Positions 1 through 10,594 of a stretch of DNA of 44,263 bases are shown here, piece by piece. The DNA lies in the NCBI RefSeq assembly GCF_004359215.1, contig NC_090614.1:4216276-4260538 (forward strand), written 5' to 3'. Numbering within the stretch: the first letter of the stretch is position 1; the number at the start of each line of letters is the position of its first letter. The DNA comes from Bremia lactucae (Eukaryota > Oomycota > Peronosporomycetes > Peronosporales > Peronosporaceae). The notes under the pieces are model-generated. The model saw only the letters and a list, made by a program, of their open reading frames with translations, made no database searches and was not told the origin of the DNA. The translations under genes were made by a program, and so were the position numbers.

Positions 1-253
1 TGACTTAACTATAAACTAATACTAAACATGTAAATGAATTCTTATCTATCTTATCTTGTAACTCTCTTTGATTACTTCTACAGCTGATTAGTCTGCGGAA
101 TAAATAGACATAATGGTCTATACCTATTTATGGATAAGAATTCAGGACATTACTATATAAAGCAATATCCTCCAAATATTATCTACCTTTTAGATAATAT
201 GTTAATTAACAACCTTTAAGTGTTAATTTCATGTAACGATACACCCCGTTACA
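1..253 (-). repeat. LTR type A, partial (left edge of window)
   Basis: This stretch matches the right-hand part of the blocks at 8142-8561 and 28084-28523, sharing runs such as TTAATTAACAACCTTTAA and the terminus CCCCGTTACA. The window starts about 200 bp into the block. Given the minus-strand Pol domains to its right, it would be the 3' LTR of the first Gypsy copy. The boundary at 253 rests on the terminal CA and on comparison with the other copies. Confidence 0.75.
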
Positions 254-564
254 GAATCAGCATTGGTATTCTCAGATCGGTCTTTGCTTGAGCGATCTCC
301 TCTTATTTTGGATAATAGTCACACTCTTATAAGGTGGGTATGCGGAGATGGCGTGGGCCTTTCACGATATATGGTGTGATGCATACATCAAATTGTAAAT
401 GGCAAATTTTGCCATCGGCAAGAAATCACTTTAACTCGTAAAAGAGTGGACGTATCCGCGAAGTATTGCTTCGAGGACACGATTTGCATCTTCTGTCTGA
501 CCATCTGTTTCAAAATGGTTAGAAGCTGAATTTTATATCGTATTCCAAGTGATTAGAACACGGG

Positions 565-960
565 TTAGCAAAACTCCTCCGTGAATTTAGGGTCTTGATC
601 TGAGACTAATTTACAGGGTGACCTATTGAGAGACACAATCACAGCCAAAGGCTGTCTTCGACTCCAGGAATGCACAACATGCACAATCTTGCTAATCGAT
701 CTACATTCACAGAAATATTTTTTCTTGTGAGCGTCCTCGAGATATCCGACGACGAAGTCCATTGGTACAGAGTGTCATAACTCTGCCGGAACAGGGAGAG
801 ATTGTAACGGAACACGGAATAAAGGACTAGGCTTCACCCGCTGATAAACCTTGCAAGGACGTATGTACTTGAACATGAATTCATACTGGCGAGGCAAGTA
901 GAAGTCACAACTTGCTGTGAGATAAGTCTCCTCGCGTCCTCGATGGCCAGTCATTGGTGC
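565..960 (-). pseudogene. Gypsy copy 1 integrase fragment
   Basis: Minus-strand frames read an integrase core piece (MDFVVGYLEDAHKK, then LVSDQDPKFTEEF, holding the second catalytic Asp context) and, just upstream, part of the HHCC zinc-binding region (RQYEFMFKYIRPC). The frames are shifted relative to each other and one Cys of the zinc site is replaced. The same motifs are better preserved in the plus-strand copy at 38753-39660. Confidence 0.65.
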
Positions 961-1287
961 ATCGTGACACTCTTACATGATGCGTAGTCGCAAACTGCTA
1001 TGAATAGGAATGACGACTTGAGTTTTGTCGCCAGCAATGGCTGTTTAATACAATAACCTATTGCGTGTTGTGTATCGATCTATATTGGAAGAATGCTGAC
1101 AATCCCTTAAAGATTGTTGTGATGGATTATTGAGGTAATCCAAAGCCTTTAAGATCCTTGTCTTCTTTATAGGCTCTTCTGACGTCATCAAGTAATGTTG
1201 ACGAAGGAGCACTTAGAAATGGAGTTCCAATAGTGAGTTTTCCCACACTGTTGGTTGGCAAAGCCGGCTTAATATCAGGCTGGCGCG

Positions 1288-2075
1288 TCAGCGCATCAGC
1301 GATGACATTAGTTGTCCTGGTTTATATTCCACGAAAACTTTATACTCCGAGAAGAAAGACAATCCCGCCATTCTTTGGGAGAGGTGTGGACTGTGTATGG
1401 CCGTGTGTAAAGACGCGTTGTTGGTGTACGCGTTTAACGTTTTATCTTCTAAGAGGTTGACCCTAAACTTAACCAGTGCATATTTCAAATAGCAAGGAGT
1501 TTCTTGTCATGCACCGGATAGTTGCGTTGAGCTGAATAAAGCTAACGCAATTGATAACAGACGACGCGTTCTGCGGCGTCTATGTGATATTGCATTAAGG
1601 CACAGTCGATTGTAGAATCACTGGCGTCAGAGACCACTTGAAATTGTCTGCATTGGTCCGCAATCGAAAGAATTGTTGAAACCCTCAAAGGAACGTTGAG
1701 AGTCAGCGTTTCATGACCATATTCTTTAACGAACACGAAGAATTCACTGTCATTACGGCATAGTTGTGCGAGTACCTGTGTAAGTATATTGTTAAGCCGA
1801 GGAGCTTACGAAGTCCCTTAACATCGACTGGCACAAGCCAGCCGGTAATCGCCTAGATTATTTAACGATCAAGGCGCTGATCGTGTTTTGCCCACGATGC
1901 ACCCAAGAATGGTTGTTTAGTTGTAGAGAATATACACTTCTTGAGATTTGCATACCACTTATACTTACGCATTAGTGTAAGAACCTTTCGGACGTGAGTA
2001 TGATGTACTTCAACGTCCGACTTCCGTTGATGGCTCGGCCTGACCGAAAACATCATCAAAAATATCTGTGTGAAA
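1288..2075 (-). pseudogene. Gypsy copy 1 reverse transcriptase / RNase H remnant
   Basis: Three minus-strand pieces in different frames are colinear with the RT connection and RNase H regions of the related copies. They are a piece with HTHVRKVLTLMRKYKWYANL (1862-2059), the start of RNase H with VVSDASDSTIDCALMQ (1542-1736) and its end with SPHLSQRMA and FVEYKPGQ (1288-1488). Only a shortened and frameshifted part of the RT palm precedes 2059, near the expected YLDD site. The copy cannot encode an active enzyme. Confidence 0.65.
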
Positions 2076-2125
2076 TCTCGTGCCGATTTATCTCAACATA
2101 TTGAATACACATCTGTTAATGTGGC

Positions 2126-3460
2126 ATGGGCATTACTAAGCCCTGGTTTATTACTAGCCATTATCAAGGAATACCACCTGGGGTGCTTACTGCTGTGAAC
2201 GGAATCTTATGTTCGTTGTTTACTAAAACATTTAATGTCTCAGATTCCTCTTTGGAACTAATTTCCAAAGGTACCTGGGAACCTTTGACCACATGTTCTT
2301 GGAAACTTGTTCCATCAAGTATTGAAGGACTTATTTTCTTATTGATATCCAACAGCTTCAAGCTGTGGTTGCGCAATTACAGCGGGATCTTCTACGATCG
2401 ACTCTCCACCAGATCTAGGATTCTTGCATTGACTCTTATAGATAGGCATTCTAAATTTCTTCAATATTGCCTTCTAAACAGGCAAATTGGTTTCGATTCA
2501 CCCGGACTATTTAAGGGTCGACCTTCACCGACCTTCACCGCTGCCTGTGATTGTGCACAGCTGTCGGTATATAACTAATGCGTGTGGTGGGTTGTCAGAC
2601 TGAGGTCTTGTGCAGTCGTTCTAATGACCAAACCACAGTTTTAAGTCTAAATCAACCCCGCCAATCGTCACAAGACACGATTGTGCGGTCTGCAAGGAGG
2701 CTTCACACATGGTTAGGCCATCGTCTTCAATCGTAGGGCATCTACACGCACATGCACGTTCATGACATAGCCATCTGAAGGACAAGAGGCAGGCATCGTG
2801 ACGACTAGATGCTGCCATTCATGCATGGCGTGTACTTTCTTAGCCATGGTAATTTTAAGGATGACATCTAATTCGTCATCTTAATCCAGTAAGATGAAAT
2901 CATCAGCGTACTGTGTACCTTTTAACGTGTATTGGATACCAACTACACGTTTCTTTACTGTTACAGATGCGCCATTTGCTAGGCGCACTGTCATCCTTTT
3001 TAGAAAGATATTGCGCTCAATAACTTTGAGACTGCGATCTTGTCGCGATTGATGTCAAGTGAAATTATTCGTCGCCCCACAATCGACAAGGGACTTTCGT
3101 GGCATTTCATTTGCCGCTATTATTTTCAGGGTGGTGAGGTTAATTTATACCAGGGCAGCTATTCACAATGTTTGTGTGTGAGGAGCAACTTTCGTCATTA
3201 AAAAAAAGCCCCGTGAATTATTCTGACGTTGCTTGATCAGTAGGGCGCTGCGCACCTACTGACCCCGACCGTTTTTGACGATCGCCTCGCCAAATCAATT
3301 TCGCAACAGCGTCGGATCTGCGTCCTCCGCTATTTGTAGCGGGAGGTCGATCGTTTTGCTCAGTGTCCCAAGGCACTCAGCGTGGGGGCACTACAATTAT
3401 AGGCGTAGTGCCCTGTTATTGACAGCGATTGGATCTTTGCAATCGTTTGTAACTTGAAGA
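2126..3460 (-). pseudogene. Gypsy copy 1 protease and protease-RT linker remnant
   Basis: The minus strand carries fragments colinear with the protease region of copies 2 and 3 (AASSRHDACLL at 2621-2818 matches AASSRDDACLLG in copy 3). A degraded zinc knuckle lies at about 3390-3440 (ITGHYAYNC, first Cys pair lost), and the linker before RT at 2164-2376 contains ETLNVLVNN. Nothing here is open over a full domain. Confidence 0.5.
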
Positions 3461-3471
3461 GCGAGGGTTTC

Positions 3472-3960
3472 TTACTTTCCACATACGAGAGATTCATTAT
3501 TCCGGGCTCTGTTATCTTGTCGTCTATTTGGATAATAAACATTAAAACGGATGAAAGCCTGTTTAAGGCAGAAGTCCTCCTGTCCCGCTACTGAGATCGT
3601 TTGATCAAGCGTCTCTAATTCGATCCGGAACAGGCGAATCTTTACAGGTCCATCTGCAAGACCTTTGATTAACACAGTTTTCTGTGTTTGATCATCAATA
3701 AATGACTTACGATACAACTTACAAAATATCGTGTATGCTAAGCATAAGCGTAAAGGTCATGCTTGCCCTGCTTTAAGTCCAAGTGCTCCGCTAGTGCCCT
3801 TAATTCGGCACGTGGCGGCTCAAAGGTTTCCCAAAGCCATGTTTCAAATACCTCATACGAACTCAAACACAAATGGGTCGTGAAGCTTGCGCCTAAGGCT
3901 CTAAGACTTGGCACGACCGGCCAACTTGAACATGCCAAACTTCACTTTCGTCGCATCGTC
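3472..3960 (-). pseudogene. Gypsy copy 1 gag remnant
   Basis: Two minus-strand frames match the capsid-like retrotransposon gag domain. The first is at 3738-3938 with ETFEPPRAELRALAEHLDLK and the second at 3472-3717 with KGLADGPVKIRLFRIELETL. They are separated by a frameshift. The same motifs occur in copy 2 gag (7289-7729), where they are in one frame. Confidence 0.65.
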
Positions 3961-3974
3961 ATCTACGTGTCGAG

Positions 3975-4345
3975 CTTATAATGGCATGCTCGGTTACTTC
4001 ACGTACACTGACGTGCAGATGAAGGTTACAAGTAGCTAAGAAGTATTAGCTACTAGGTGTCGATGCTAAGGCTTTAACATAACAAAAAAATAAAATAATG
4101 TTAAAATGTAATAAGCTTCTAAGAAACGATCTCCTGTCTACTGACTTTAATATTATTAAGAGCTAAGTATGTATAGCGCCTCCTTGCGCACCGCCTAATT
4201 GTTATTTGCAACGACTGGTGAGTTTAATTTGAAATTAAATCCATCAATCAACAAAAGTATTGTCTTGTTGCCTCAATACTACACAAATTTGGTGATATTG
4301 AAGTATTACGTCATAGTTATTGAGTGATAATACTTTTAGGGAACT
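3975..4345 (-). repeat. LTR type B-like sequence between two Gypsy copies
   Basis: The stretch containing GCGCCTCCTTGCGCACCGC and the following ACGACTGG...TTTAATTT...CAATCAAC run is shared with 27754-28083 (plus orientation) and, inverted, with 35157-35644. It ends in a degraded copy of the CATCAATA...AATTTGGT segment at about 4270-4300. It separates Gypsy copies 1 and 2. No block A is inserted in this copy. The edges are approximate. Confidence 0.55.
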
Positions 4346-4648
4346 GGTATAGGCATCGCCCCAAGCCATTCACGAAAAATGGTGAATGCTTTGTAGAAGC
4401 ATGCACTGAATTGTTGGTGGTTTATTCTACCATCGGCAAGATTTCGCTCCAACTCTTAAAAAGTAGACGTATCTGCAGAGTATAACTAAGAGAATCGATT
4501 TGCACGCTCTGTTTGACCATCTTTTGTGCAGGATAGTCAGAAGTTAAGATTTTCAACTGCATTCCAAGTGATTTGAACACGTTTGCCAAAATTCCGCCGT
4601 GAATCTAGGGTCTCAATCTGAGACTAGTTCGCGGGGTAACCCATCGAG

Positions 4649-5060
4649 TCAAGATATCATGTCAACAAAGACGCGAGCACAGCCTTTGGCTGTGATCATC
4701 TCCGGTACTGCAGCATCATGTACACTTTTACGTAAACCATCAACAAAAATAAGAACATCATTATTCTTATGAACGTCGTCGAGAAGTCCGAGAACGAAAT
4801 TCATGGATACAAACTGCCAACACGCCAACACTCTGCCGAACAGGCAGACGTTGTAACGGAGCACAGGATAAAGCACTGGGCTTCACCGTTGACAAGCTTT
4901 GCAAGCACGTATGTACTTGCAGACAAACTCATACTGGCGTAGCCAATAGAAGTCGCGATTTATCCGAAGAAAGGTCTTGTCACGTCCACGATGGCCACTC
5001 ATTGGTGCATCTTGGCACTCATACATGATGCGCAAACGCAAGTTATAATGGGTGGGGATG
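4649..5060 (-). pseudogene. Gypsy copy 2 integrase fragment
   Basis: The minus strand reads SMNFVLGLLDDVHKNNDVLI and FVDGLRKSVHDAAVPEMITA, which is the start of the integrase catalytic core, plus GCARVFVDMIS. Upstream, at about 4880-5060, are remnants of the zinc-binding segment. Frameshifts break it before the catalytic DDE set is complete. Confidence 0.6.
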
Positions 5061-5149
5061 AGGACACGAGGTGTGTCGCGAGAATGTCTGTGTGATACAG
5101 TTACCCATTGTGTATTGTGTATCGATCTGTTGAGGATCCATACAATTTC

Positions 5150-5301
5150 GATAATCTCCTTTTAAGGATTGGTGAGATGGATTTCCAAGGTAATTTATCA
5201 ACTCTGTTAAGAGCCTTATCTTTTTGATAACCTCCTTTTAAGAATTGTTATGATGGATCTCTATGGGAATCCATCAACCCTTCTGAGAGCCTTTTCTTCC
5301 T
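5150..5301. repeat. Tandem duplication, two units of 76 bp
   Basis: Units 5150-5225 and 5226-5301 both begin GATAA(T/C)CTCCTTTTAAG and run through GATGGAT...ATC and GAGCCTT to the next GATAACCTC. They diverge by scattered substitutions. The homologous place in copy 1 (about 1100-1175) carries a single unit, so the duplication is specific to this copy. It lies between the RNase H and integrase regions. Confidence 0.65.
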
Positions 5302-5584
5302 GATAACCTCTTCTAACGTCGTCGAGTAATGTTGACGACGGAACACTTATTGTTGCAACAGTGGCCTGATACTCACTGCTGATTTGCGCAGCCGGCTCAA
5401 AATCGGGCCGGCGCGAAAGGGCATCAGCGACGACGTTAAATCGTCCTGGTTTATAATCCACGAAAAAATTGTACTCCTCCAAGAAAGACAACCATCTCGC
5501 CATTCTATACGAAAGGTGTGGACTCTTTACGACCGTGCGTAAAGACGCATGGTCCGTATATACAATGAAAGGTCTATTCCTCAA
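5261..5584 (-). pseudogene. Gypsy copy 2 RNase H fragment
   Basis: One open minus-strand frame of 107 residues matches the C-terminal half of Ty3/Gypsy RNase H: the PFIVYTDHASLR motif with the conserved Asp, then SPHLSYRMARWLSFLEEYNF, then DYKPGRFNVVADALSRRPDF. ADALSRR is a hallmark of this domain. The N-terminal half is not in frame. Confidence 0.75.
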
Positions 5585-5644
5585 GGTAAAGAAACTTCAT
5601 GGATGGTCTGTCTTGATCTGCAACCGCCAAGATGGACGATTGCA

Positions 5645-6339
5645 TCAAACTTTGCTTGATACCTTCAAAGGAACGCTAGCAATCAGCGTTCCATAGCCAT
5701 TTCTCGTCTTTTTTAGGAGACGAGAGAGATGAACTGTCATCTCGGCATAATTGCGGGAGTACTCGTGCAAGTACGCCGCTAGCCCAAGGAACTTTCTGCG
5801 TCCCTTTGTATCGACTGGAACTGGCCAGTCGGTAATCGCCTTGATCTTTAAGGGATCAAGGGGCACGCCGTTTTTACCGACGATGCACACAAAAAGTGGT
5901 ATTTCGCTTGCAGCGAATATACACTTTTTAAAATTTGCGTACAACTTATGCTTTCGCATAAATGTAAGATCCTGACGAACGTGAGTTTTATGAATTTCCA
6001 CGTCCGTCTTTCCGTCCATGGCTAAGCGCCTACTCTTGATCCGTCATTAACCAAGACATTCAATGTCTCGGTTTCTTCCTGCGTTTTATTCACAGGCTGC
6101 CGAGGGATTAATCCCTCGGGATGCTGAAGTCTTATCACTTCCGCATTAACTATTTGAGGAGATTTCACCTCAAGTACGTGGGGACTTATTCCCACAACGT
6201 CTTCCGACTGCGATTGCACTATCACCGTCGGGTCCTCTACGGTCGACTCTCTACTCGACCTAGGATCATCGTGTTGCCCCTTTCGGACAACCGGTATATT
6301 CCTTGAATGTCGCCCGCTAGACGTACATTCATCTCGCAA
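5645..6339 (-). pseudogene. Gypsy copy 2 reverse transcriptase remnant with palm deletion
   Basis: At 5645-6019 the minus strand encodes the RT connection region (KTHVRQDLTFMRKHKLYANF, KCIFAASEIPL, KIKAITDWPVP, KFLGLAAYLHEYSRNYA). Just upstream, at 6022-6339, is the protease-RT linker (EDVVGISPHVLEVKS, EETETLNVLVND). The whole fingers and palm segment with YLDD, still visible in copies 3 and 4, is absent, so a deletion joins linker to connection. Confidence 0.7.
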
Positions 6340-6366
6340 TCCACTCGACTTTTTCGAGTGTTGGAC

Positions 6367-6860
6367 CTACGACGCTGCCTGTACATTCGTACAGGCGCCG
6401 GCAGCTGACTCAGTCGTGCTAACGACCGTACCACAAGTGAGGCCATCGCCCACACTCGTAGTATATCCACACGCTTGAGGACGCTCCAAAACGTTCATCA
6501 GATGGCCAACTGATGAACAAGTGGCAGGCATATTTACGGATCGATGCTGCCAGCTGGTTCTTGGCTCAAATTTTCTGAGCCAAGGTAAACCTAAGATGAC
6601 ATCAAATTTGTCATCCAAATCCAGTACGATGAAATCATCATCATACTGTCAATCTTTTAACGTGTAGTAAAATTTCACTACGCGTTTCATTACTGTTATC
6701 GATGCGCCTGTCGCTAGACGCTCCGTCATTCTCGTTGAAAGGATGTCGCGCTCAACATATTTGAGCCTACGACCCTCTAGCGACTGGCGATGAATAAAGT
6801 TATTCGACGTCCCACAGTCCACTAGGGCTCATAGTGACAAACTATTTGTCACTTTTAACT
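6367..6860 (-). pseudogene. Gypsy copy 2 aspartic protease region
   Basis: The minus strand reads MDDKFDVILGLPWLRKFEP, the flap-distal part of Ty3/Gypsy retropepsins (the DVILGLPWL motif), continuing into a linker rich in Thr and Ser. Upstream at 6660-6860 a second piece contains the ATGAS...TRVVKF-like stretch seen in copy 3 (LATGASITVIKRVVKFYYTL). The catalytic Asp triad is not in the same frame. Confidence 0.6.
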
Positions 6861-7288
6861 TCAAAAAAAAGGTGATGAGGGATACCTCATCACCAGGTGC
6901 AGGGACACATAGTAATTGTGTATCTGGAGCAACTTTCGTCAGGAGATTTGCAAATTCTCTTGAGGTTGCTGTATCAGTAGGGCGTTGCACCCCTACTGAC
7001 ATCGACCGTTTTTTTGGCGGTCCACCTTGCTGTTGCGATTTCGCAACAATGTCGGACCCGCGACCGTTGCCCTATTTGGCATTCAGTCTATAATTACGTT
7101 CAGTACCTCTCTGTACTGGGCGTGGGGCATGAGCGTAGTGTCCTAACTTCTGACAGCGATTGCATTTCTGCAATCGTTATTGCTCGAAAAGCTAGGTTTC
7201 TCGCTTTCGACATAAGAGAGATCCATAGGTTCTGGACTCCCAGTTCGTGTCGTCTTGGAGGACGATACGATGACGAACTAGCTTGAGC

Positions 7289-7729
7289 CTATCTCAAGCT
7301 AAAGTCCTCCTTTTCCGCAACGGATATTGCTTCTTCAAGCGTATTCAGTTCCAAGCGGATTAAATGGGTCTTTACGAGACCATCCGTAAGACCTTGCATA
7401 AACACCGTAATAAATGTGTGTTCATGGACTGGGTTATTTGTAATACAACTCGCTAAGAGTCGTATGTGTTGGGCATATGCGTGCACATCACGCTTGCCTT
7501 GTTTGAGTTTCAGAAGCTCTGAACGAGCTCTGAACTCAGCCCTAGGCGGTTCAAACGTCTGTTTGAGCCGGGCTTTAAAAGCCTCTAGCGACCCAAAGAA
7601 GTATGGGTCGCGCAACTTAAGGCCTATTGCCCAAGTTTTGGGACGACCTGCCAATTTTGACTGAGCAAATGCGACTTGCATTTGCGTCGACGATGTGACG
7701 AGCCCTAATGGCATCGTCCAACTTGACAA
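7289..7729 (-). CDS. Gypsy copy 2 gag capsid domain (fragment)
   Basis: An open frame of 146 residues matches the retrotransposon gag (capsid) domain. It contains FFGSLEAFKARLKQTFEPPR, then ARSELLKLKQGKRDVHAYAQ, then FMQGLTDGLVKTHLIRLEL and ISVAEKEDFSL. In the family this protein builds the virus-like particle in the cytoplasm. The N-terminal part is in another frame at about 7880-8060 (IAKFIQHEGEGK), and the zinc knuckle lies downstream in a broken frame, so this is a surviving piece of a larger Gag. Confidence 0.7.
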   Translation of the reverse strand: MSSWTMPLGLVTSSTQMQVAFAQSKLAGRPKTWAIGLKLRDPYFFGSLEAFKARLKQTFEPPRAEFRARSELLKLKQGKRDVHAYAQHIRLLASCITNNPVHEHTFITVFMQGLTDGLVKTHLIRLELNTLEEAISVAEKEDFSLR

Positions 7730-8123
7730 ACCACCTTGGAGGGACTCTTCTTCGACTCATTATACTTAGAGATGTCAATCTATAAGGTTTCGGGACGACG
7801 CGTGTGCGTCATCCCAAAATAGGGGTTTGTATCATTTATAACCCCAGTAGTTCTGTCTGTAAGCCTTGCTTATTAAGCAAGGCTACCTTTTCCTTCGCCT
7901 TCATGTTGTATGAACTTGGCGATAGCTGAATGGAGGGCATCTCTGTCCAAACCGGGCAGCATGGCCTAGATGGCATCGTTCCCTACGATCGAACTCATTC
8001 GTTCGACCGCACTCTTTTCTATGTCACTTAGAAAGAAGTAGCTATCACGCGAAACGTGATGCGTATTTCCATTATGATCTAACATGTCCATGTTAGATGA
8101 TGGAAATGTGGTCTCTGGACGGA

Positions 8124-8139
8124 CTACAAAGTGCTACCA
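8124..8139 (-). other. Primer-binding site of Gypsy copy 2
   Basis: On the minus strand, two bases after the LTR terminus CCCCGTTACA, comes TGGTAGCACTTTGTAG. TGG is the complement of the tRNA 3' CCA. The same sequence follows the LTR in copy 3 (27749-27751 region) and, as TGCTAGCAC, in copy 4 (35647 onward). The primer tRNA cannot be named from this alone. Confidence 0.6.
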
Positions 8140-8141
8140 GG

Positions 8142-8561
8142 TGTAACGGGGCACTTTCGACTTTGTACTGTTTCAGTACAAGTCCACTTCGCACTGCCTC
8201 AGTGCGAGTGGTCCCTCACGTCACTTCACTACACTAGTACGTGCAGAGGAAGACTCTCTTTGTAACACTTGCTTTAAAAGAGGGTTAAAAGTAAACAGTA
8301 CATAATAAATTAAAGTTCTTCTATTTACATCTATAAAATACTAACTTAATTATAAACTGATACAAAACATGTCATAAAGTATTTTTTGTCTCTCTTAGTG
8401 CGCGTCCAGTGCTGACTGGATCGCGAAGCAAGTAGATATAATGGCCTATATCTACCAATGGACAAGCTTTCTGAATATTACTACGTAAAGCAATATTTTT
8501 AGATAATATATTAATTAACAACCTTTAATTGTTAATTTCATATAACGATACACCCGTTACA
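8142..8561 (-). repeat. LTR type A, complete (5' LTR of Gypsy copy 2)
   Basis: The 420-bp block is bounded by TGTAACGGGG on the left and its inverted complement CACCCGTTACA on the right (TG...CA). It is homologous to 28084-28523 and to 1-253. On the minus strand it is followed by the primer-binding site, so here it acts as the 5' LTR. No 5-bp target duplication is seen on the right side; the left LTR lies at the window edge. Confidence 0.8.
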
Positions 8562-8691
8562 CTTAGAGCTAATGTCAATTTGCATCAATATACCCAATTT
8601 GGTAACATTGGAACTATTTGAGTAAAAAATAATAACGATAATAAATATGTACTTCTTTCTTTTTTTCTCATAGGAAATAATACCAATGTCC
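8562..8691 (-). repeat. LTR type B fragment abutting LTR A
   Basis: Directly after block A the sequence TTAGAGCTAATGTC...TTTGCATCAATAT...AATTTGGTAA and a later CATAGGAAATAATACC match, inverted, the left part of the type B LTR at 35157-35330. The rest of that LTR is missing. The same B segment also follows block A at 28524-28640. Confidence 0.6.
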
Positions 8692-10594
8692 AACGGAATA
8701 GTTTTTTGCTCTTGCAGCACGGTAAAATCTTATAACTCTCGGTGTTGTCTACTCGCGAAACCCAAGCGCAATTTAGGCAATTTGAAAGGTGTCTCCAAGT
8801 TGCAGCGAAAAGTTATGCCTCATTTGATTGTTTCTGTGAAATTTCTGTTGACCAAAAAAATGTCGACGTGCCATCTACAGAATTGAACAGATGTATGAAC
8901 GGAACGCTGCAGGACTGGGTGAACATTCTTTTAAGCGGGCCGTACTTCCAAGATTTCTAAGAGTTATATTTAGAGGCCACGAATCCTTACTGATGCCGCA
9001 CGTTGGAAGGAAAGTGCATTCTTGAAGCTCTCAGAGAAGGATACGTATTGAACAACGCATGTGTCATAAAGTCGGGCTTTAGCAGAAGATGCTGGTGACG
9101 GTACTGCCAGAAATTGAGATCTACGTTTCAGCAGCAGGAAACTCTACGGTCTTTGATTTAGTACATTATGAGGAAACTCGTCAGAAGCTCTCCATCGGCC
9201 AGGGGTTGCCACGTGACTCCACCACTACATGTAGCAGCTGTGACTTGTGTCAGGTTAAATGCACTGCCACTAATTTTAGAACCATGTGTTTCGCCCTTTC
9301 GAACTTTACTCGCCACACTTGATTTCTCGAGGACAGTAGTACCATGCAACGCTTTGGGATAGACTTGAAGGCCTGTGAATAAATGTATGCGGGACGTCTG
9401 TAAAAATACTTCGCGCCTTCACTCGGAACAGCCTTCACATTGTTATCGATTACAGATGCTCCTGCCCGCGACATTTCAGATTGGTATTATTGATTGGTGC
9501 GCTGTCAATCATTGATCTTTACATGTGTGGAAGGAATGAGTTCGTGCCCCTAATTATTCTGTAAAGACTGAGCTTTTCGACAAAATTTTATTCCATTCAA
9601 GCCAACCTTTTGTACAACAAGAGACGATGCGGCCCAGATGTTTTAGCACTCAGAATCCATTTTTCTTACGTTCAACTTAAAAAAAAACAATGACACGAAA
9701 CATCTGGAAGCACAAATTTTTGCTAAAAAAAGTTATGTTGCTTTTTCAATTTAAGAACCTCATTATGCGACGGGATCCGATATTGATGTTAACGTTTCAC
9801 GAGATCAGCTGCACCAAGAACTCACTAATTGTTTTAGTTGAGAATCTCACTGCTACGGGTGGGTGAAACAGATTTTCTGATAAAAAAGTAGTGTGATAAA
9901 ACTTCGGCGGCAATCTGCCGATAACAACGGGGCGAAGTGGTATTTGCCGCGTCAAACGGACCACCTTGTTCAAGAAACAAGCCAAACAGTCCTTCTTGCG
10001 TCTTTTAGTTAGCGTAACGCGCAGAATCTGGATTCCTTTTCACTTTAGCAAAGCGTCAACATTTAAATGAATCAATAACGGACAGATCTCTGCTATCATT
10101 GCACCAAAAGTCCGATCAGCAACGCTTTCACAGTGTTGGCACAAGTAATCCAACGCCCTGACAGCTTCTACACTCTTGTCGAGCACTTGAGACCTCGCTA
10201 GCGCTCAACGTGCTTAAAACCTTCCACTACGTCGCTGCAACGAGCGATGAAGTAGACCACAGTCGTGCTAGCCAATTAATAACAAGTCTGGTTCGCCCAG
10301 CAACAGGCGATTTGGCGCATTCAGCCCGCAAAATGTCATGGCCACACAATTTATACCCTCTGTTTGCAATGTACTTCCGCGTGGCCATCCGATTAAGTGT
10401 GCACAGCCCAGTGAGAATATTTGCTCTCTGGACGCTTCCGTGCAAGAAAACCGCCCAACAGCCGTTGTGACTTGCAAAGCGTTTTGCTACTTTCCTCAAT
10501 ATTTTACCCTTTTGGCAATCGCTGCTCTTTGGTGCTCATAATCCAACTCGCCGTCCTCGCCTCGCATCGTGTCCACCGGTGGCCTCTCGTATTG
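8691..10594. other. Intergenic region without a supportable gene
   Basis: About 1.9 kb between the Gypsy copy 2 LTR and the PX gene. Short frames exist on both strands, but none begins with ATG, shows a recognisable domain and has a plausible length together. A polypyrimidine run ending TTGCAG at about 8704-8716 followed by an open stretch to 8960 could be an eroded last exon, but its reading (FERCLQVAAKSYASFDCFCE) is not recognised. The last few hundred bases upstream of 10595 probably hold the promoter and leader of the PX gene. Confidence 0.4.

Larger units (their letters stand above)
254..4345 (-). mobile_element. Ty3/Gypsy retrotransposon, decayed copy 1
   Basis: Read on the minus strand from right to left, the order is gag, CCHC/protease, reverse transcriptase, RNase H, integrase, which is the Ty3/Gypsy order. 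Every domain is broken by stops and frameshifts, so the copy is dead. It is homologous to copies 2 (4345-8561), 3 (23285-28640) and 4 (35157-40800). A stretch resembling LTR type B lies at its right end (about 3975-4345) and the partial type A LTR at its left end. The ends are set by comparison with the other copies and are approximate. Confidence 0.8.
4345..8561 (-). mobile_element. Ty3/Gypsy retrotransposon, decayed copy 2
   Basis: The minus-strand order is LTR A (8142-8561), primer-binding site, gag N-terminus (about 7880-8060), gag capsid, CCHC/protease, RT piece, RNase H, integrase. It is better preserved than copy 1, but the RT palm is missing: the protease-RT linker (6022-6339) is followed directly by the RT connection region (from 6019). 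The integrase is broken. It belongs to the same family as copies 1, 3 and 4. Confidence 0.82.

Noticed and set aside
2517..2545. Short tandem ACCTTCACCG repeat
   Set aside because: Only two units; too small to be meaningful.
8742..8960. Open stretch after a polypyrimidine-AG, possibly an eroded last exon
   Set aside because: No ATG, no recognised family, and no partner exon found up to 10594; kept only as a remark in the spacer entry.
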